NCBI RefSeq assembly: GCF_900116105.1
Contig: NZ_FPAC01000001.1
Span: 2,235,135 to 2,299,134, forward strand
Origin: Paenibacillus sp. 453mf
GTDB taxonomy: Bacteria; Bacillota; Bacilli; Paenibacillales; Paenibacillaceae
DNA: 64,000 nt
Direction of reading: 5' to 3'
The notes below the pieces were generated by a model, which worked only from the letters and a program-made list of their open reading frames with translations, did no database searches and was not told where the DNA came from. Positions 1 to 9,317 of the stretch are shown piece by piece. Position numbers and translations under genes: made by a program. Positions within the stretch are counted from its first letter, which is position 1; every line of letters begins with the position of its first letter.

Positions 1-187
1 ATAAGTCGAGATGATCCAGAAAATGCGGCTCATCCTTCTTGTCTAGATTCAGTCTGCGTACCGCAAAAGTAAGCACTTCCGACTCAGAGATCTCTACCGC
101 TTTGCGCTGAACATACAGATCATCGAATTTTCCAGTACCTAATAACAGCCGTGAACGAAAATTATAACTTCCAATGTTCAACATCAT
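1..187 (-). CDS. thiG: Thiazole synthase ThiG, N-terminal fragment (cut by window edge)
   Basis: Only the first 62 residues lie in the window; the gene continues past base 1. ThiG makes the thiazole phosphate moiety of thiamine from deoxyxylulose phosphate, dehydroglycine and the ThiS thiocarboxylate. The visible N-terminus reads [20 protein letters not shown], matching the family's opening strand and its LGTGKF signature. The Schiff-base lysine lies outside the window. Two adjacent ATG codons (182-184 and 185-187) could start it; both overlap or abut the thiS stop, which implies translational coupling. It is the last visible gene of the tenI-thiO-thiS-thiG operon controlled by the TPP riboswitch near 2390-2490. 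Confidence 0.88.
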   Translation of the reverse strand, partial: MMLNIGSYNFRSRLLLGTGKFDDLYVQRKAVEISESEVLTFAVRRLNLDKKDEPHFLDHLDL

Positions 188-390
188 TAACCGCCTCCCA
201 CAAAATGAACGATCTCGATCTTATCACCATCTGCAAGCTTTGTAGTGGAATGTAAATCTTTCGTTAATATTTGATCATTCCACTCAACCACGACCGTTTT
301 GACACCTAATTCAAGGGAATCTATTAGATCGCTAACTGTGATAACTGAATCATCAATTGGTTTATGTTGTCCGTTAATGACTAGCTTCAA
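187..390 (-). CDS. thiS: Sulfur carrier protein ThiS
   Basis: This 67-residue ubiquitin-fold protein carries the sulfur used for thiazole formation. It ends in GGG, preceded by EIVHFV, so the C-terminal Gly-Gly that is adenylated and thiocarboxylated is intact. Length and the central [10 protein letters not shown] strand fit the family. The start is TTG, overlapping the thiO stop as TTGA, a typical coupled junction. It lies between thiO, which supplies dehydroglycine, and thiG, which uses both products. The adenylyltransferase ThiF is not in the window. Confidence 0.93.
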   Translation of the reverse strand: MKLVINGQHKPIDDSVITVSDLIDSLELGVKTVVVEWNDQILTKDLHSTTKLADGDKIEIVHFVGGG

Positions 391-1526
391 TGAACCAACC
401 TGCCCTTCTCCAAGATTCGCATAGGTGAGAACTCGGTAATTCCGAGCTCTTCTTCACTCTCACCTGCTACAAGTCTGCTAATAATTTCTCCTGTTACTGC
501 GCTTAGAAGAATTCCATTACGATAATGCCCGGCTGCAATGTATAGTCCTGTAACTCCTTTGTATTGTCCGATATAAGGCAAACCATCTATCGTTTGCGGT
601 CTGAGTCCTGCCCAGGAACGAGTATAAGCAGCGTGTTCAAGCTGCGGAATCCACATGCTTCCCTCGTGAAGCAGCCGAAGCATTCCTTTTATGGATACCC
701 TCTTGTCATGATTAAAAGGAATGCTCGTCGCCCCAATCCATATTTCTCCCCCTGGCTTTGGCACAAGATAAACATCATGCGTATAAATGGTATAATCCAA
801 TCTGATCTCAGGTAAGGAAACGGCAATGATTTCACCTTTGACAGGCACTGTAGGAAGATTTATTCCCAAATTGGACAGCACATCCCCCATACCCTGTCCG
901 AGTCCTGATGCGATAATGACGTTATTACAGGAGTAACTGTCTGTTAATGTCTCAACCCCACGAACGGTGCCACACTGGATATCTAGTGAAACCACTGGCT
1001 GTTGTTCCAGATAACGCGCTCCTTTGGCTCTAGCAGCATCAATGAGAGCTCTGTTTAATTGGCCCGGTAACAGCTGAAGCTGATCGGGATAATAATAAGC
1101 GCATTCGGCTTGGTCACAGATCGCTGGAATTTCACTTCTAAGCCTGGATCGATTCCAATATTCTTGTTGACCTATGTTCATTGATTTCTTAGGAAGATCC
1201 TTAAACGGTGAGACAAATCCTGCACTGCATAGAGCGACATCGATAGGAGTTGAAATGGATAAATCATCTACAAGTGATCGGATTAGCTCAAGACTGCGTT
1301 CAGCCAAGTTTTTCAGGGCAGGAGTCGAGAAGGATTCTAAATGCGGGGCCAGCATGCCTGCGGCAGCTCCTGAAGCTCCAGATGCAATACGTTCTCCCTC
1401 CAACAGCAGAACATCCTTACCATCCCGCGCCAAATAATAAGCGATGGCTGAACCGATAATGCCCCCGCCCACCACGATAAATTCTGACCTGCGACTGGTA
1501 TCGACGTTCTGTTCGTAATGTTGCAT
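387..1526 (-). CDS. thiO: Glycine oxidase ThiO
   Basis: FAD-dependent amine oxidase that converts glycine to the imine (dehydroglycine) needed by ThiG. The N-terminus has a Rossmann dinucleotide motif (VVGGGIIGSAIAYYLARDG) followed by an acidic strand end and the ASGASGAAAGML segment typical of DAO-fold oxidases. The C-terminus has the SWAGLRPQTIDGLPYIG and AAGHYRNGILL motifs of ThiO. I chose the ATG at 1526 (379 residues) because AGGAGG lies six bases upstream; an in-frame ATG at 1541 precedes that Shine-Dalgarno and would add five residues. It follows tenI directly and overlaps thiS, in a riboswitch-controlled operon. Confidence 0.92.
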   Translation of the reverse strand: MQHYEQNVDTSRRSEFIVVGGGIIGSAIAYYLARDGKDVLLLEGERIASGASGAAAGMLAPHLESFSTPALKNLAERSLELIRSLVDDLSISTPIDVALCSAGFVSPFKDLPKKSMNIGQQEYWNRSRLRSEIPAICDQAECAYYYPDQLQLLPGQLNRALIDAARAKGARYLEQQPVVSLDIQCGTVRGVETLTDSYSCNNVIIASGLGQGMGDVLSNLGINLPTVPVKGEIIAVSLPEIRLDYTIYTHDVYLVPKPGGEIWIGATSIPFNHDKRVSIKGMLRLLHEGSMWIPQLEHAAYTRSWAGLRPQTIDGLPYIGQYKGVTGLYIAAGHYRNGILLSAVTGEIISRLVAGESEEELGITEFSPMRILEKGRLVH

Positions 1527-1541
1527 ATCCGTCCTCCTCAT

Positions 1542-2180
1542 TTACTTGACCTCTCTATAACGACATAGTGCATTATGATATTCGAGCACTGCACCAAGTG
1601 GATCGGCTGCATTCATCACTCCTGATATCACAGCAATACCTGATGCACCCGCATTAACAATTTCATGAATATGTGTCGGCTTGATCCCTCCAATAGCAAT
1701 GACCGGAACATGTACCTCTGTACAGACCTGCCGTAATGAGGCAATTCCTCTTGGAGCAGCACCCGGCTTACTAGAGGAAGGATAAACATGACCGTACATT
1801 ATGAAATCGGCTCCTTGGTGCTCGGCCTGTTGTGCCTCCTGTAGGGAATGGACAGAAACCCCAATTCGTGTTTTTGACATCCCCCTGTTTGTCATTGAGT
1901 TCTTGAGATACTGGATCTGATGAAGCTCCTTCACCCCGATTTGGAGAATGGCTGCGCCATACTTGCATACCAGCTCCGCTTGACGATTCAGTCCCAATCT
2001 ACTCATTGGAATCTGATTAAGCGCCAGGATATCAATAAACTGCTCGATTTCCTTAACCGTGCACTTTTTATCTCGGATATGTACGGCGGTCGCATATGGC
2101 CATATTTTAGAGAATACTTGAATCCAGTCAGCGGAGGATGGGGAGTGAGATGAGATCACATGCAGTTCAAATTCAGACAC
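1542..2180 (-). CDS. tenI: TenI/ThiE-family protein (probable thiazole tautomerase)
   Basis: A 212-residue TIM-barrel protein of the thiamine phosphate synthase superfamily. Recognisable elements are the phosphate-binding GADFIMYGHVYPSSSKPG segment (residues about 125-145), the strand VPVIAIGGIK and the loop NAGASGIAVISGVM. The YGHVYPSSSKPG form is that of TenI rather than ThiE. In Bacillus TenI isomerises the thiazole tautomer made by ThiG and does not couple pyrimidine and thiazole. It is the first gene after the TPP riboswitch. The GTG start at 2180 is not well supported, since the best GGAG lies about 16 bases upstream. A ThiE role cannot be excluded by reading alone. Confidence 0.8.
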   Translation of the reverse strand: MSEFELHVISSHSPSSADWIQVFSKIWPYATAVHIRDKKCTVKEIEQFIDILALNQIPMSRLGLNRQAELVCKYGAAILQIGVKELHQIQYLKNSMTNRGMSKTRIGVSVHSLQEAQQAEHQGADFIMYGHVYPSSSKPGAAPRGIASLRQVCTEVHVPVIAIGGIKPTHIHEIVNAGASGIAVISGVMNAADPLGAVLEYHNALCRYREVK

Positions 2181-2265
2181 TAATATGACAGATCAACTCC
2201 TTTTTGGAACAGATGAATAAGTGGTGGATACAAGCCTCACATGTTTCCTAGCGCAGCCGTAGCAA

Positions 2266-2294
2266 CAAAAAAACCACTCCCAAAAGGAAGTGGT
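2266..2294 (-). terminator. Riboswitch expression-platform terminator
   Basis: Read on the minus strand, the stem ACCACTTCC / GGGAGTGGT closes a short loop and is followed by seven U residues. It lies between the TPP aptamer and tenI, so it should act as the ligand-dependent terminator of the thiamine operon. Confidence 0.85.
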
Positions 2295-2384
2295 CATGAT
2301 TACATTTAGAAATGCAACTACTGATGGATAAGATTTACGCAAAATATCGCATTCGTCGAATTACGAAGCCTACGTACATGCCTC

Positions 2385-2492
2385 CTATCAGTTCCCACTT
2401 CCCTACGCTGGTATAATCCAGATCAGGTACAAAGAGTCCGGAATCGATTCATTCCATCTCAGCCGCTTACGCGCGGCCCCCCTAGTGAAAAT
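2385..2492 (-). promoter_or_regulatory. TPP (THI-box) riboswitch
   Basis: The minus strand carries the diagnostic THI-box blocks in order: CTAGGGGGGCC, GGCTGAGA, ACCTGATCTGGAT and CCAGCGTAGGGAAGTGG. Together they form the thiamine pyrophosphate aptamer. The intrinsic terminator at 2266-2294 lies just downstream, and the operon tenI-thiO-thiS-thiG follows, so TPP binding should stop transcription. The rest of the 2181-2650 gap holds only the leader and presumed promoter, plus the 3' flank of the upstream ABC-F gene; I saw no further gene there. Confidence 0.95.
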
Positions 2493-2650
2493 ACTATTCA
2501 GTTGTAGAATTACGTTGAATATGTTAGCACATAAGCAAGGATTTGGAAAGCAATAATCCTAAGACATTTATTATCTAAGACTCTCTCTTGAAGAAGTACT
2601 TAAGAAAAAAACCTTTGATCCTCTTCCTAAGTCTCAACTTTACTTATGAT

Positions 2651-4201
2651 TTAAACTTTAGCTGACCATTCTTCTACATTCCAGGTCTTGGTTACCCAAT
2701 CCTCGTAGAAATCCGGTTCGTGGGAAACGAGCAATACAGTCCCTTTGAATTCTTTCAGTGCACGCTTCAACTCTTCCTTGGCTACAACATCCAAGTGATT
2801 GGTCGGCTCATCGAATAGAATCCAATTCGTCTCTCGCATCATGAGCTTGCATAGACGCACCTTCGCCTGTTCTCCCCCGCTCAGCATGTTCAGCGGTCTT
2901 GTAATATGTTCATTCTTAAGACCACAGCGCGCAAGATGAGCACGCACTTCATGCTGGTTCAAATGAGAAAATTCATTCCATACATCATCAATTGGCGTAA
3001 TTTTGCCAGGACGGACTTCCTGTTCGAAATAAGCCGGGAATAGGAAATCTCCTAGATAGGTCTTCCCGCTGAGCGCAGGGATTTTTCCGAGAATCGTCTT
3101 AAGAAGCGTAGATTTACCGACGCCGTTACATCCGACAATCGCAATCTTGTCTCCCCGCTCAATCGTCATTGTCATTTTGGGAAGCAGCGGATAATCATAA
3201 CCAATCTCAAAATCGATGCCTTCAAATACGGTTTTGCCGCTTGCGCGAGCATCCTTGAAACCGAACACCGGCTTGGCCGCTTCCTCAGGACGATCAATGC
3301 GATCAATACGATCCAGCTGCTTCTCACGGCTCTTCGCCCGTCCTGAGGTTGAATATCGAGCCTTATTGCGTTGGATAAAATCTTCTTGCTTCTTAATATA
3401 TTCCTGCTGCTTCTCGTAAGCATCAATATGCTGATTCTTGTTGATATCCGCCATCTCAAGGAACTTGTTGTAGTTCGCCGAATAACGTGTCAGCTTCGCA
3501 AATTCGAGATGATAGATGACGTTCACGACCTGATTCATAAACTCGGTATCATGTGAAATCAGCATAAATGCGTATGGATAATCCTTCAAATAACGAGTCA
3601 GCCATTCAATATGCTCAACGTCCAAATAGTTCGTAGGCTCGTCCAGGAGAAGAACATTCGGCTTCTCTAGGAGCAGCTTGGCTAATAGTACCTTCGTCCG
3701 CTGTCCACCGCTTAGGGCAGACACATCCCGGTCAAGACCTATCGCATTCAGGCCGAGCCCATTGGCCATCTCTTCTACTTTTACATCAATTAAATAAAAG
3801 TCGCCAATATCCAGCTGCTCCTGAATCTCACCCATCTCTTCAAGCAGCAGCTCTAGTTCTTCTGGAGATGCATCTGCCATCTTCTCGGTAATGACCATCA
3901 TCTCTTTTTCCAGCTCGAGCAAAGGCAGGAATGCATCCTTCAGAACATCACGAATCGTGTTGCCCGGTGTCAGCTTGGTATGCTGATCCAGGTATCCATA
4001 ACGGACTTTCGGTGTCCACTCCACTTTGCCGCTGTCCTTCAGCAGCTGTCCTGTCAAAATATTCATCAGCGTTGATTTACCTACGCCATTCGCACCGACC
4101 AATCCCACATGCTCTCCTGCCAGCAAACGGAAGGAAACATTCTTAAATAATGTGCGATCTCCAAAATTGTGGCTGACATTTTCTACAGTCAATAAACTCA
4201 T
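2651..4201 (-). CDS. ABC-F family ATP-binding protein (YkpA/YbiT-like)
   Basis: A 516-residue soluble protein with two ABC ATPase domains and no membrane segments. Walker A motifs are GANGVGKST (about residue 37) and GCNGVGKST (about 345); signature motifs are LSGGQ and LSGGE; Walker B stretches are LLLDEPTNYLD and LFDEPTNHLD. Between the domains is a charged linker (about residues 245-300) of the type that reaches into the ribosomal E site in ABC-F translation factors. The short arm and tail argue for a YkpA/YbiT-type housekeeping factor rather than a Vga/Lsa-type antibiotic-resistance protein, but I cannot assign the subfamily firmly. It is monocistronic here. Confidence 0.9.
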   Translation of the reverse strand: MSLLTVENVSHNFGDRTLFKNVSFRLLAGEHVGLVGANGVGKSTLMNILTGQLLKDSGKVEWTPKVRYGYLDQHTKLTPGNTIRDVLKDAFLPLLELEKEMMVITEKMADASPEELELLLEEMGEIQEQLDIGDFYLIDVKVEEMANGLGLNAIGLDRDVSALSGGQRTKVLLAKLLLEKPNVLLLDEPTNYLDVEHIEWLTRYLKDYPYAFMLISHDTEFMNQVVNVIYHLEFAKLTRYSANYNKFLEMADINKNQHIDAYEKQQEYIKKQEDFIQRNKARYSTSGRAKSREKQLDRIDRIDRPEEAAKPVFGFKDARASGKTVFEGIDFEIGYDYPLLPKMTMTIERGDKIAIVGCNGVGKSTLLKTILGKIPALSGKTYLGDFLFPAYFEQEVRPGKITPIDDVWNEFSHLNQHEVRAHLARCGLKNEHITRPLNMLSGGEQAKVRLCKLMMRETNWILFDEPTNHLDVVAKEELKRALKEFKGTVLLVSHEPDFYEDWVTKTWNVEEWSAKV

Positions 4202-4520
4202 ATAATGCAGTTACCCCTATCTTGTATGGCTTTAGCCTTTAGTCTCTGTTATTTAATCCAAAATTCAATGAGGACGAGAACTTAAGCAATCATTGCTGCT
4301 TGCTGTAATATCACAAGTTCAATCCATCTAATATGATATATTAGCATAATTTGAAGACTCACTGATACTAAGATTTTGGGAGTGAGAGCAAAAATAGAAT
4401 ACTCTCTCCATTTTAACCAACGCTCTATGTTAGAAATGAAGCTAAATGGAGACAGCCTGAAGGTGGATATGGGATAATGTATGAAAAAAAGACCCGGGAT
4501 CGGGTCTTCTCCTGTTAGAA
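4202..4520. other. Intergenic region between ABC-F gene and large secreted-protein gene
   Basis: This 319-base stretch has no convincing coding region. It holds the terminator at 4484-4507 and the 5' flank of the ABC-F gene, whose start at 4201 has an AGGGG site about 11 bases upstream. I could not name a confident promoter. Confidence 0.6.
4484..4507 (-). terminator. Intrinsic terminator after the large secreted-protein gene
   Basis: The minus strand reads AGACCCG-ATC-CGGGTCT followed by a run of seven T, just past the stop codon at 4521. It closes the SLH/secreted-protein operon. Confidence 0.88.
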
Positions 4521-7500
4521 TTAATGCGGTACCTGTGGGCTGAAATCATCCCGACTCGATCGATCCGCATGATAAAACACAATATCTCCGTCCAGTAAGG
4601 TAAAGGCATGGCCGTATGCATCGAAGACCCTATTCTGGTATCCTTCCATCTCCCACTGATTCATTAGAGGAGCATGAATATATTGCAAATGCGGATCTCC
4701 GACCTTTCCTGCCTGAATCGATTCAAGATTAAAGTTTACAATAATATACCCGTCCGTAAGGAAGAGTGGTGAATTCTTGTCTAATCCTCCATTAGTCCGT
4801 GCATATTCAGCGATATTCGTTCCTTGTTTCACCACATATGGCTCGGCAGGGAGGCTATACTCACCATACCACTGCTGAATGGAGGCATTTGCCCGAAGCA
4901 CATCACTACTAGCGCTTGTCGGTATATTCGTCTTAGGGCCAATAAAGGTCCGCAGCTGTTCTGGAAGCATCAGCAGATCCCATCCGCCGACGAGCGTCTT
5001 CATTTTGGTGGATACCGTTTGATAATAGTTCTGGTATGCATTCTCGGTAATCATTTCTGTATGAATGCTTCCATCATGATAATATTTATATCTCGCCGTA
5101 TCCTCGAGCTGTACTGCTGGCACATTCCGCAGTCGTTCGTTTAGGATGACATAACGCTGAACCTGATCTTCATCTGATCCGATCTGGACGAAGTTCTGTT
5201 CCTTCGTATGGTAATAGAGATCCACAGGAACTCTATTCTGTCCATCCTTCGTTACGAAATAGAAACTCGGAGTAATCCGAATCCCATCTTCAGGGCCAAA
5301 CATGTTCCCTTTGGTCTTGAAGTCAAATTTGAAGTGATATCCTGTCTTGATGGCCACATTTCTGTGCCCTTCGATGGGATGGCTTCCCGGACGAATTGGT
5401 GTCGTAAACCTCTCCTCAATACCTCTCGGATCACCATCAATACCCAGAGTTCCTACCCAATAAGAGACGCCTGTTGGAGTGCTGCTCCCTTCGGTTGTTC
5501 GGAACACATTTTCCCAGCTGTAATCTGCAATATCGGTTATTCGAAAATCGTACAGCCGGCCAATGACTTCAACAGACACCTCATCACTTGCAATATGATG
5601 CACAAGATTCAGGTTGGCATCTGGCTCATCTTGAGCATTATAATTCGAAGGTGCATTTTCCGCGATATTCCTGAATTCAACCTGATAGTCACCTTCGTCT
5701 ACCCATACAGGAAGATAAAATGTAGTATCCAGCTGCGTTACCGGAACATTGATCCATGTGCCTTGCGGATAAAAGTGAGATTTGTCCTGGCTAAAGACAT
5801 CGAATGGAAACTTCACCTGCTTAATCCGATAATACTTCGCATAGTTGCGATCGCCGTATCCAGGATAACTCGTGTGCTGACCTTCCGTTGGAATTCTCAC
5901 ACTAAACGGACGTTCCAGAATTAAGGCCGCACGATCATTGTTCGGTTCCGTCTTCTGATTATGCGCCTGATCGTCCGAGACTAAGGAGTAGTTCACAACA
6001 GGAGTATGTACGGTCACATCATTGATTGGGTTAATGGGAAAGCTCTGTGTTCCTCCACCTCCCACCGCAGGCTGAATGAGTGTATAGTCGATGGTTCCAG
6101 ACGATGGGTTATCTGCTTCATTCAGCAAGCTCTGGCTAATGAGAAGCTGATCTTCATACAATATTGTCTCTCCGCTATCCTTGTAGGACCTGATCTTGGG
6201 TGCTTGAGGTATTTGGGTCGGGTTAGGTCCATCTTGACTCACAGTACCCCCATCCATAACATTGGTGGTTGTCCCTTTCCAAGTAAAATCGAGAGAATCA
6301 TTTTTCACATTAGGTGGTCCAGTCTGAGCTTCAGCCAGTCCAAGCAGTGTAGAAGTATCATCAGGCGGTGAAGGTTTACTGTCTCCGCCATTCACTACAT
6401 CTGGGGTATAGCTAATATCGCCGCTGTCTTTTGGAATGACATGTTCCTCTACATTCTCGGACCTCTCCAAGCTTACAGAAGGTAGAGTATATCCATTGGG
6501 ACTTAACGTAACAGTCTTTCCCGGTAATGCATAGTTGGACATTGTCGCTTGATTAATTCCATAGACTGCTAGGTTATTCACAGTCCAATAAGAATAATTC
6601 CGTTCAAATGAGAAATCATAATTGACCGTTTCTGATACGGACATTGGTTCAGGAGGTACTTCAACCATATTCCCTTCCTCATCAGGCACAGGGTCCTGAG
6701 CCTCCTCCCATTTTAGAACATAGGTAACCTCTGCGTTACAATCGTAAGTAATCGTACCTCTCTGCTGCCCAAACGTATGCTGGTATAAATAATGATAAGC
6801 CCATGCATTGGCGTATAAGTACTCTGAAGTGGGAATTCCGATGGTTGCATCAAAATGCATACCGTTCGCGTCGTCATCCGCTAGAATATGACCTTGAGCC
6901 CCAGGATCCATAAAAGTCGTTGTCGGGGTGGAGCCTTGTGAAGGCGGATTAATCGTATATGTACACGCAGCTTGACCCCCTGGTTGCTCAGTCTCATTAT
7001 CTGGATCTTCACCAACCGTTACTGTGGCATAATCATATAGATGATATGGGCCTTCTTCACTATCCCAAATCGCTGTTATTCGAGCAGTTCCTTCACTGAT
7101 TGCGGTAACCCTGCCAGCAGCGTCTACAGTTGCTACACCTTTATTATCCGAGCTCCACTTCACACTGTCACGATAAGAAACATCCACCCAGCTTGATTCC
7201 GAACCATCATATTGGGTTGTTTTAACTTTGGCGTAGAGTGGCTTCTTATCGTCGACGGCCATGGTCATGTCTTCTTCGACTTTTAGTTCTTTAATTTCTT
7301 TGATGAATCCGGTGTAATCAATGAGTAAAGGTGTTTCGTATAGAACTTGATATTTCAAGCTTCCGTCTGGTCTTCTACCATAATCATGTCGTTCTGCATG
7401 TTCATAGTAGCGTGAATTCTCAGCTAGCTTACCTGTCTTGGTACTAATAACAGCAAACAGACTTCCTTCTTCCCATGTAGGTTCACCTTCATATGCGTAG

Positions 7501-7949
7501 CTATCTGCATTGACATAGGAAACATCCTCTAGCTTTAATTGGTTCACATAATCTATTTGATAAGGATTACCGTTAATATCTTCTAGAGATCTTGGTGCAT
7601 AGTCTCTAGTATTAATTTTGTCTGTCACGAATTTTTCAGCGAAGGGAAAAGCTGTATCGCCTTTCCCCACTGTTGTAGTCTCTACTCTGTCACCTTGGTT
7701 TCTTACCGCAGACCACTTTTCTCCATCCCCTTGAGTCCACCATGTTCCTGGATTGGGTTCACTAGCTCCAGTAACCTTTACCTTTAGTGTTTGTTCCCTA
7801 TAGCTTGGTTTATCAGCATTGTCAGGAACCAGGGTTGCCTCAACACCGTCGACATCTGGATAACCTTTCTCCCATATAGCAAATGCAGGGTTAGTATTTA
7901 TAACTGAGATAAGAAAAAATGAAGAAAGAAATATTAGAATTTTCCTCAT
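4521..7949 (-). CDS. Large secreted protein with Big2-like domain
   Basis: 1142 residues with an N-terminal signal peptide (charged start, hydrophobic core, likely cleavage after NPAFA near residue 24). Residues about 225-315 form a bacterial immunoglobulin-like Big2 domain, seen from WSSDNKGVATVDAAGRVTAISEG. The remaining roughly 800 residues are rich in aromatic and polar residues with no motif I can name. From memory it resembles large Paenibacillus proteins annotated with DUF5704, which I could not verify. It starts at an ATG with GAGGG seven bases upstream, 14 bases after the SLH gene, so the two are probably co-transcribed. An extracellular structural or adhesive role is inference. Confidence 0.8.
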   Translation of the reverse strand: MRKILIFLSSFFLISVINTNPAFAIWEKGYPDVDGVEATLVPDNADKPSYREQTLKVKVTGASEPNPGTWWTQGDGEKWSAVRNQGDRVETTTVGKGDTAFPFAEKFVTDKINTRDYAPRSLEDINGNPYQIDYVNQLKLEDVSYVNADSYAYEGEPTWEEGSLFAVISTKTGKLAENSRYYEHAERHDYGRRPDGSLKYQVLYETPLLIDYTGFIKEIKELKVEEDMTMAVDDKKPLYAKVKTTQYDGSESSWVDVSYRDSVKWSSDNKGVATVDAAGRVTAISEGTARITAIWDSEEGPYHLYDYATVTVGEDPDNETEQPGGQAACTYTINPPSQGSTPTTTFMDPGAQGHILADDDANGMHFDATIGIPTSEYLYANAWAYHYLYQHTFGQQRGTITYDCNAEVTYVLKWEEAQDPVPDEEGNMVEVPPEPMSVSETVNYDFSFERNYSYWTVNNLAVYGINQATMSNYALPGKTVTLSPNGYTLPSVSLERSENVEEHVIPKDSGDISYTPDVVNGGDSKPSPPDDTSTLLGLAEAQTGPPNVKNDSLDFTWKGTTTNVMDGGTVSQDGPNPTQIPQAPKIRSYKDSGETILYEDQLLISQSLLNEADNPSSGTIDYTLIQPAVGGGGTQSFPINPINDVTVHTPVVNYSLVSDDQAHNQKTEPNNDRAALILERPFSVRIPTEGQHTSYPGYGDRNYAKYYRIKQVKFPFDVFSQDKSHFYPQGTWINVPVTQLDTTFYLPVWVDEGDYQVEFRNIAENAPSNYNAQDEPDANLNLVHHIASDEVSVEVIGRLYDFRITDIADYSWENVFRTTEGSSTPTGVSYWVGTLGIDGDPRGIEERFTTPIRPGSHPIEGHRNVAIKTGYHFKFDFKTKGNMFGPEDGIRITPSFYFVTKDGQNRVPVDLYYHTKEQNFVQIGSDEDQVQRYVILNERLRNVPAVQLEDTARYKYYHDGSIHTEMITENAYQNYYQTVSTKMKTLVGGWDLLMLPEQLRTFIGPKTNIPTSASSDVLRANASIQQWYGEYSLPAEPYVVKQGTNIAEYARTNGGLDKNSPLFLTDGYIIVNFNLESIQAGKVGDPHLQYIHAPLMNQWEMEGYQNRVFDAYGHAFTLLDGDIVFYHADRSSRDDFSPQVPH

Positions 7950-7963
7950 AATAATGCCCTCGA

Positions 7964-9169
7964 CTATTTCTTATTGACCAATCTAACATACGTCCTATCG
8001 TCCATTCTTACGTTCGTTAATGTGTCATCTGTTAAATAACGAACAACCCATATAGTAATGCCGCTTTTATGCTTTGCAAAATATTGAGCTGTTTCTTCAT
8101 TTGGTAGGGTTTCGTATCCATATTTAGATGGCAATCCATTGGAAATGGTCGCTCCTCTTAACAATAATGCACCTGAGTTACTATAATGTGTCGCATTAAA
8201 ATTATTAGTTTTCGGATAAATTGTTAGCTGCATATATATTGGATATAATCCTTTTTTATTGACCATCATTTTATCTTCTTCTGAGACAAAAACATCTGAG
8301 TAAATACTTTGTTTATTGCCCCAGTTTTGAGCGTTAACTGCTATTGCCCTATGAAAAACTAAACTTCCTGCTCCATTCTTGAAAGTGAATTTTTTACCAG
8401 ATGCATCCGCAAACGTTTCGTTACCAAAAGTAAACGGAGTTACTAATTCTAAATTAGACTTCTCAGTACCTACAGCGCGCAGCTCTGTTAAATCTGCGAA
8501 CGAATTTGCCGATTTGCTAAGCACATTTTCCAAACGAAGGACAATCGCAGATACTTCTGCCCTGGTTGTCGTCTTTGTAAGTCCAAAGGTTCCATCGGTG
8601 TACCCTTTCATTAGGCCCGTCCCCATTACAATCGCAATGAATGGAGCCTTCGTCTGACTGATCTGACCTTGGAAGTATTCTTTCACTGGCAGAACGGTAG
8701 TCTTGGTATCTGTCCAAGCCTGCTTGTATTCTGTATCATTAGCTGCTAGTCCGGAGCTCAGCCATTTTGCCATCTCTTCCCTGGTCAAAGCCTTTCCAGG
8801 CTGAAATCCGTTAGGATAGTCAGCAGCCTTGATAAAACCCATACCTACCGCTGTATTTACCGCAGATTCTGCCCAGTGACCTTTCATATCCGAAAAATCA
8901 GCTGAACTCTGAACCCCTTCATAGTCAGCCACTCTTGCAATCAACGCTGCGAATTCAGCACGAGTAATATTGGCTTTAGGACGAAACGTACCATCTGAAT
9001 AGCCTTTGAAATAACCTTTTTCCACTGCAGTATAAATGGATTGATTTGCCCAATAAGTAGAAGGAACATCCCTAAACTTACTGTTAGCTGCACTGACTGG
9101 CAGTGAGCTCCCTAATATACTAACGGAGACAAGGGCTCCCGCTAATAATGAGCTCATTAGCATTTTCAT
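7964..9169 (-). CDS. S-layer-homology (SLH) domain surface protein
   Basis: A 401-residue secreted protein with a signal peptide (cleavage probable after PVSA, about residue 27) and three N-terminal SLH repeats. These are visible as FRDVPSTYWANQSI with GYSDGTFRPKANITRAEFA, FSDMKGHWAE with FQPGKALTREEMAKWL, and GYTDGTFGLTKTTTRAEV, spanning about residues 30-215. SLH repeats bind pyruvylated secondary wall polymers and hold proteins at the cell surface. The C-terminal half (about 230-401) has no domain I recognise. An AGGAGTG site precedes the start. It lies between the pilus-like locus and the large secreted protein, so it may anchor one of their products; that is inference. Confidence 0.88.
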   Translation of the reverse strand: MKMLMSSLLAGALVSVSILGSSLPVSAANSKFRDVPSTYWANQSIYTAVEKGYFKGYSDGTFRPKANITRAEFAALIARVADYEGVQSSADFSDMKGHWAESAVNTAVGMGFIKAADYPNGFQPGKALTREEMAKWLSSGLAANDTEYKQAWTDTKTTVLPVKEYFQGQISQTKAPFIAIVMGTGLMKGYTDGTFGLTKTTTRAEVSAIVLRLENVLSKSANSFADLTELRAVGTEKSNLELVTPFTFGNETFADASGKKFTFKNGAGSLVFHRAIAVNAQNWGNKQSIYSDVFVSEEDKMMVNKKGLYPIYMQLTIYPKTNNFNATHYSNSGALLLRGATISNGLPSKYGYETLPNEETAQYFAKHKSGITIWVVRYLTDDTLTNVRMDDRTYVRLVNKK

Positions 9170-9317
9170 TTACACATCACTCCTATTATGTATTGTTGTC
9201 ATCATACTCCAGCTGCCTATACTTGTTCCGATTTCTAACTATAAATAGCTATGGTTCTAGTATTTTATCGGAAAACTGATATACATTTTTTATAAAAAAA
9301 TCCATTTTTCTACTTGT

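Noticed and set aside
5208..5924. 238-codon plus-strand frame opposite the large secreted-protein gene
   Set aside because: No ribosome binding site, no recognisable domain, and it is fully antisense to a gene with a signal peptide and clear domain; such long shadow frames are common in this sequence.
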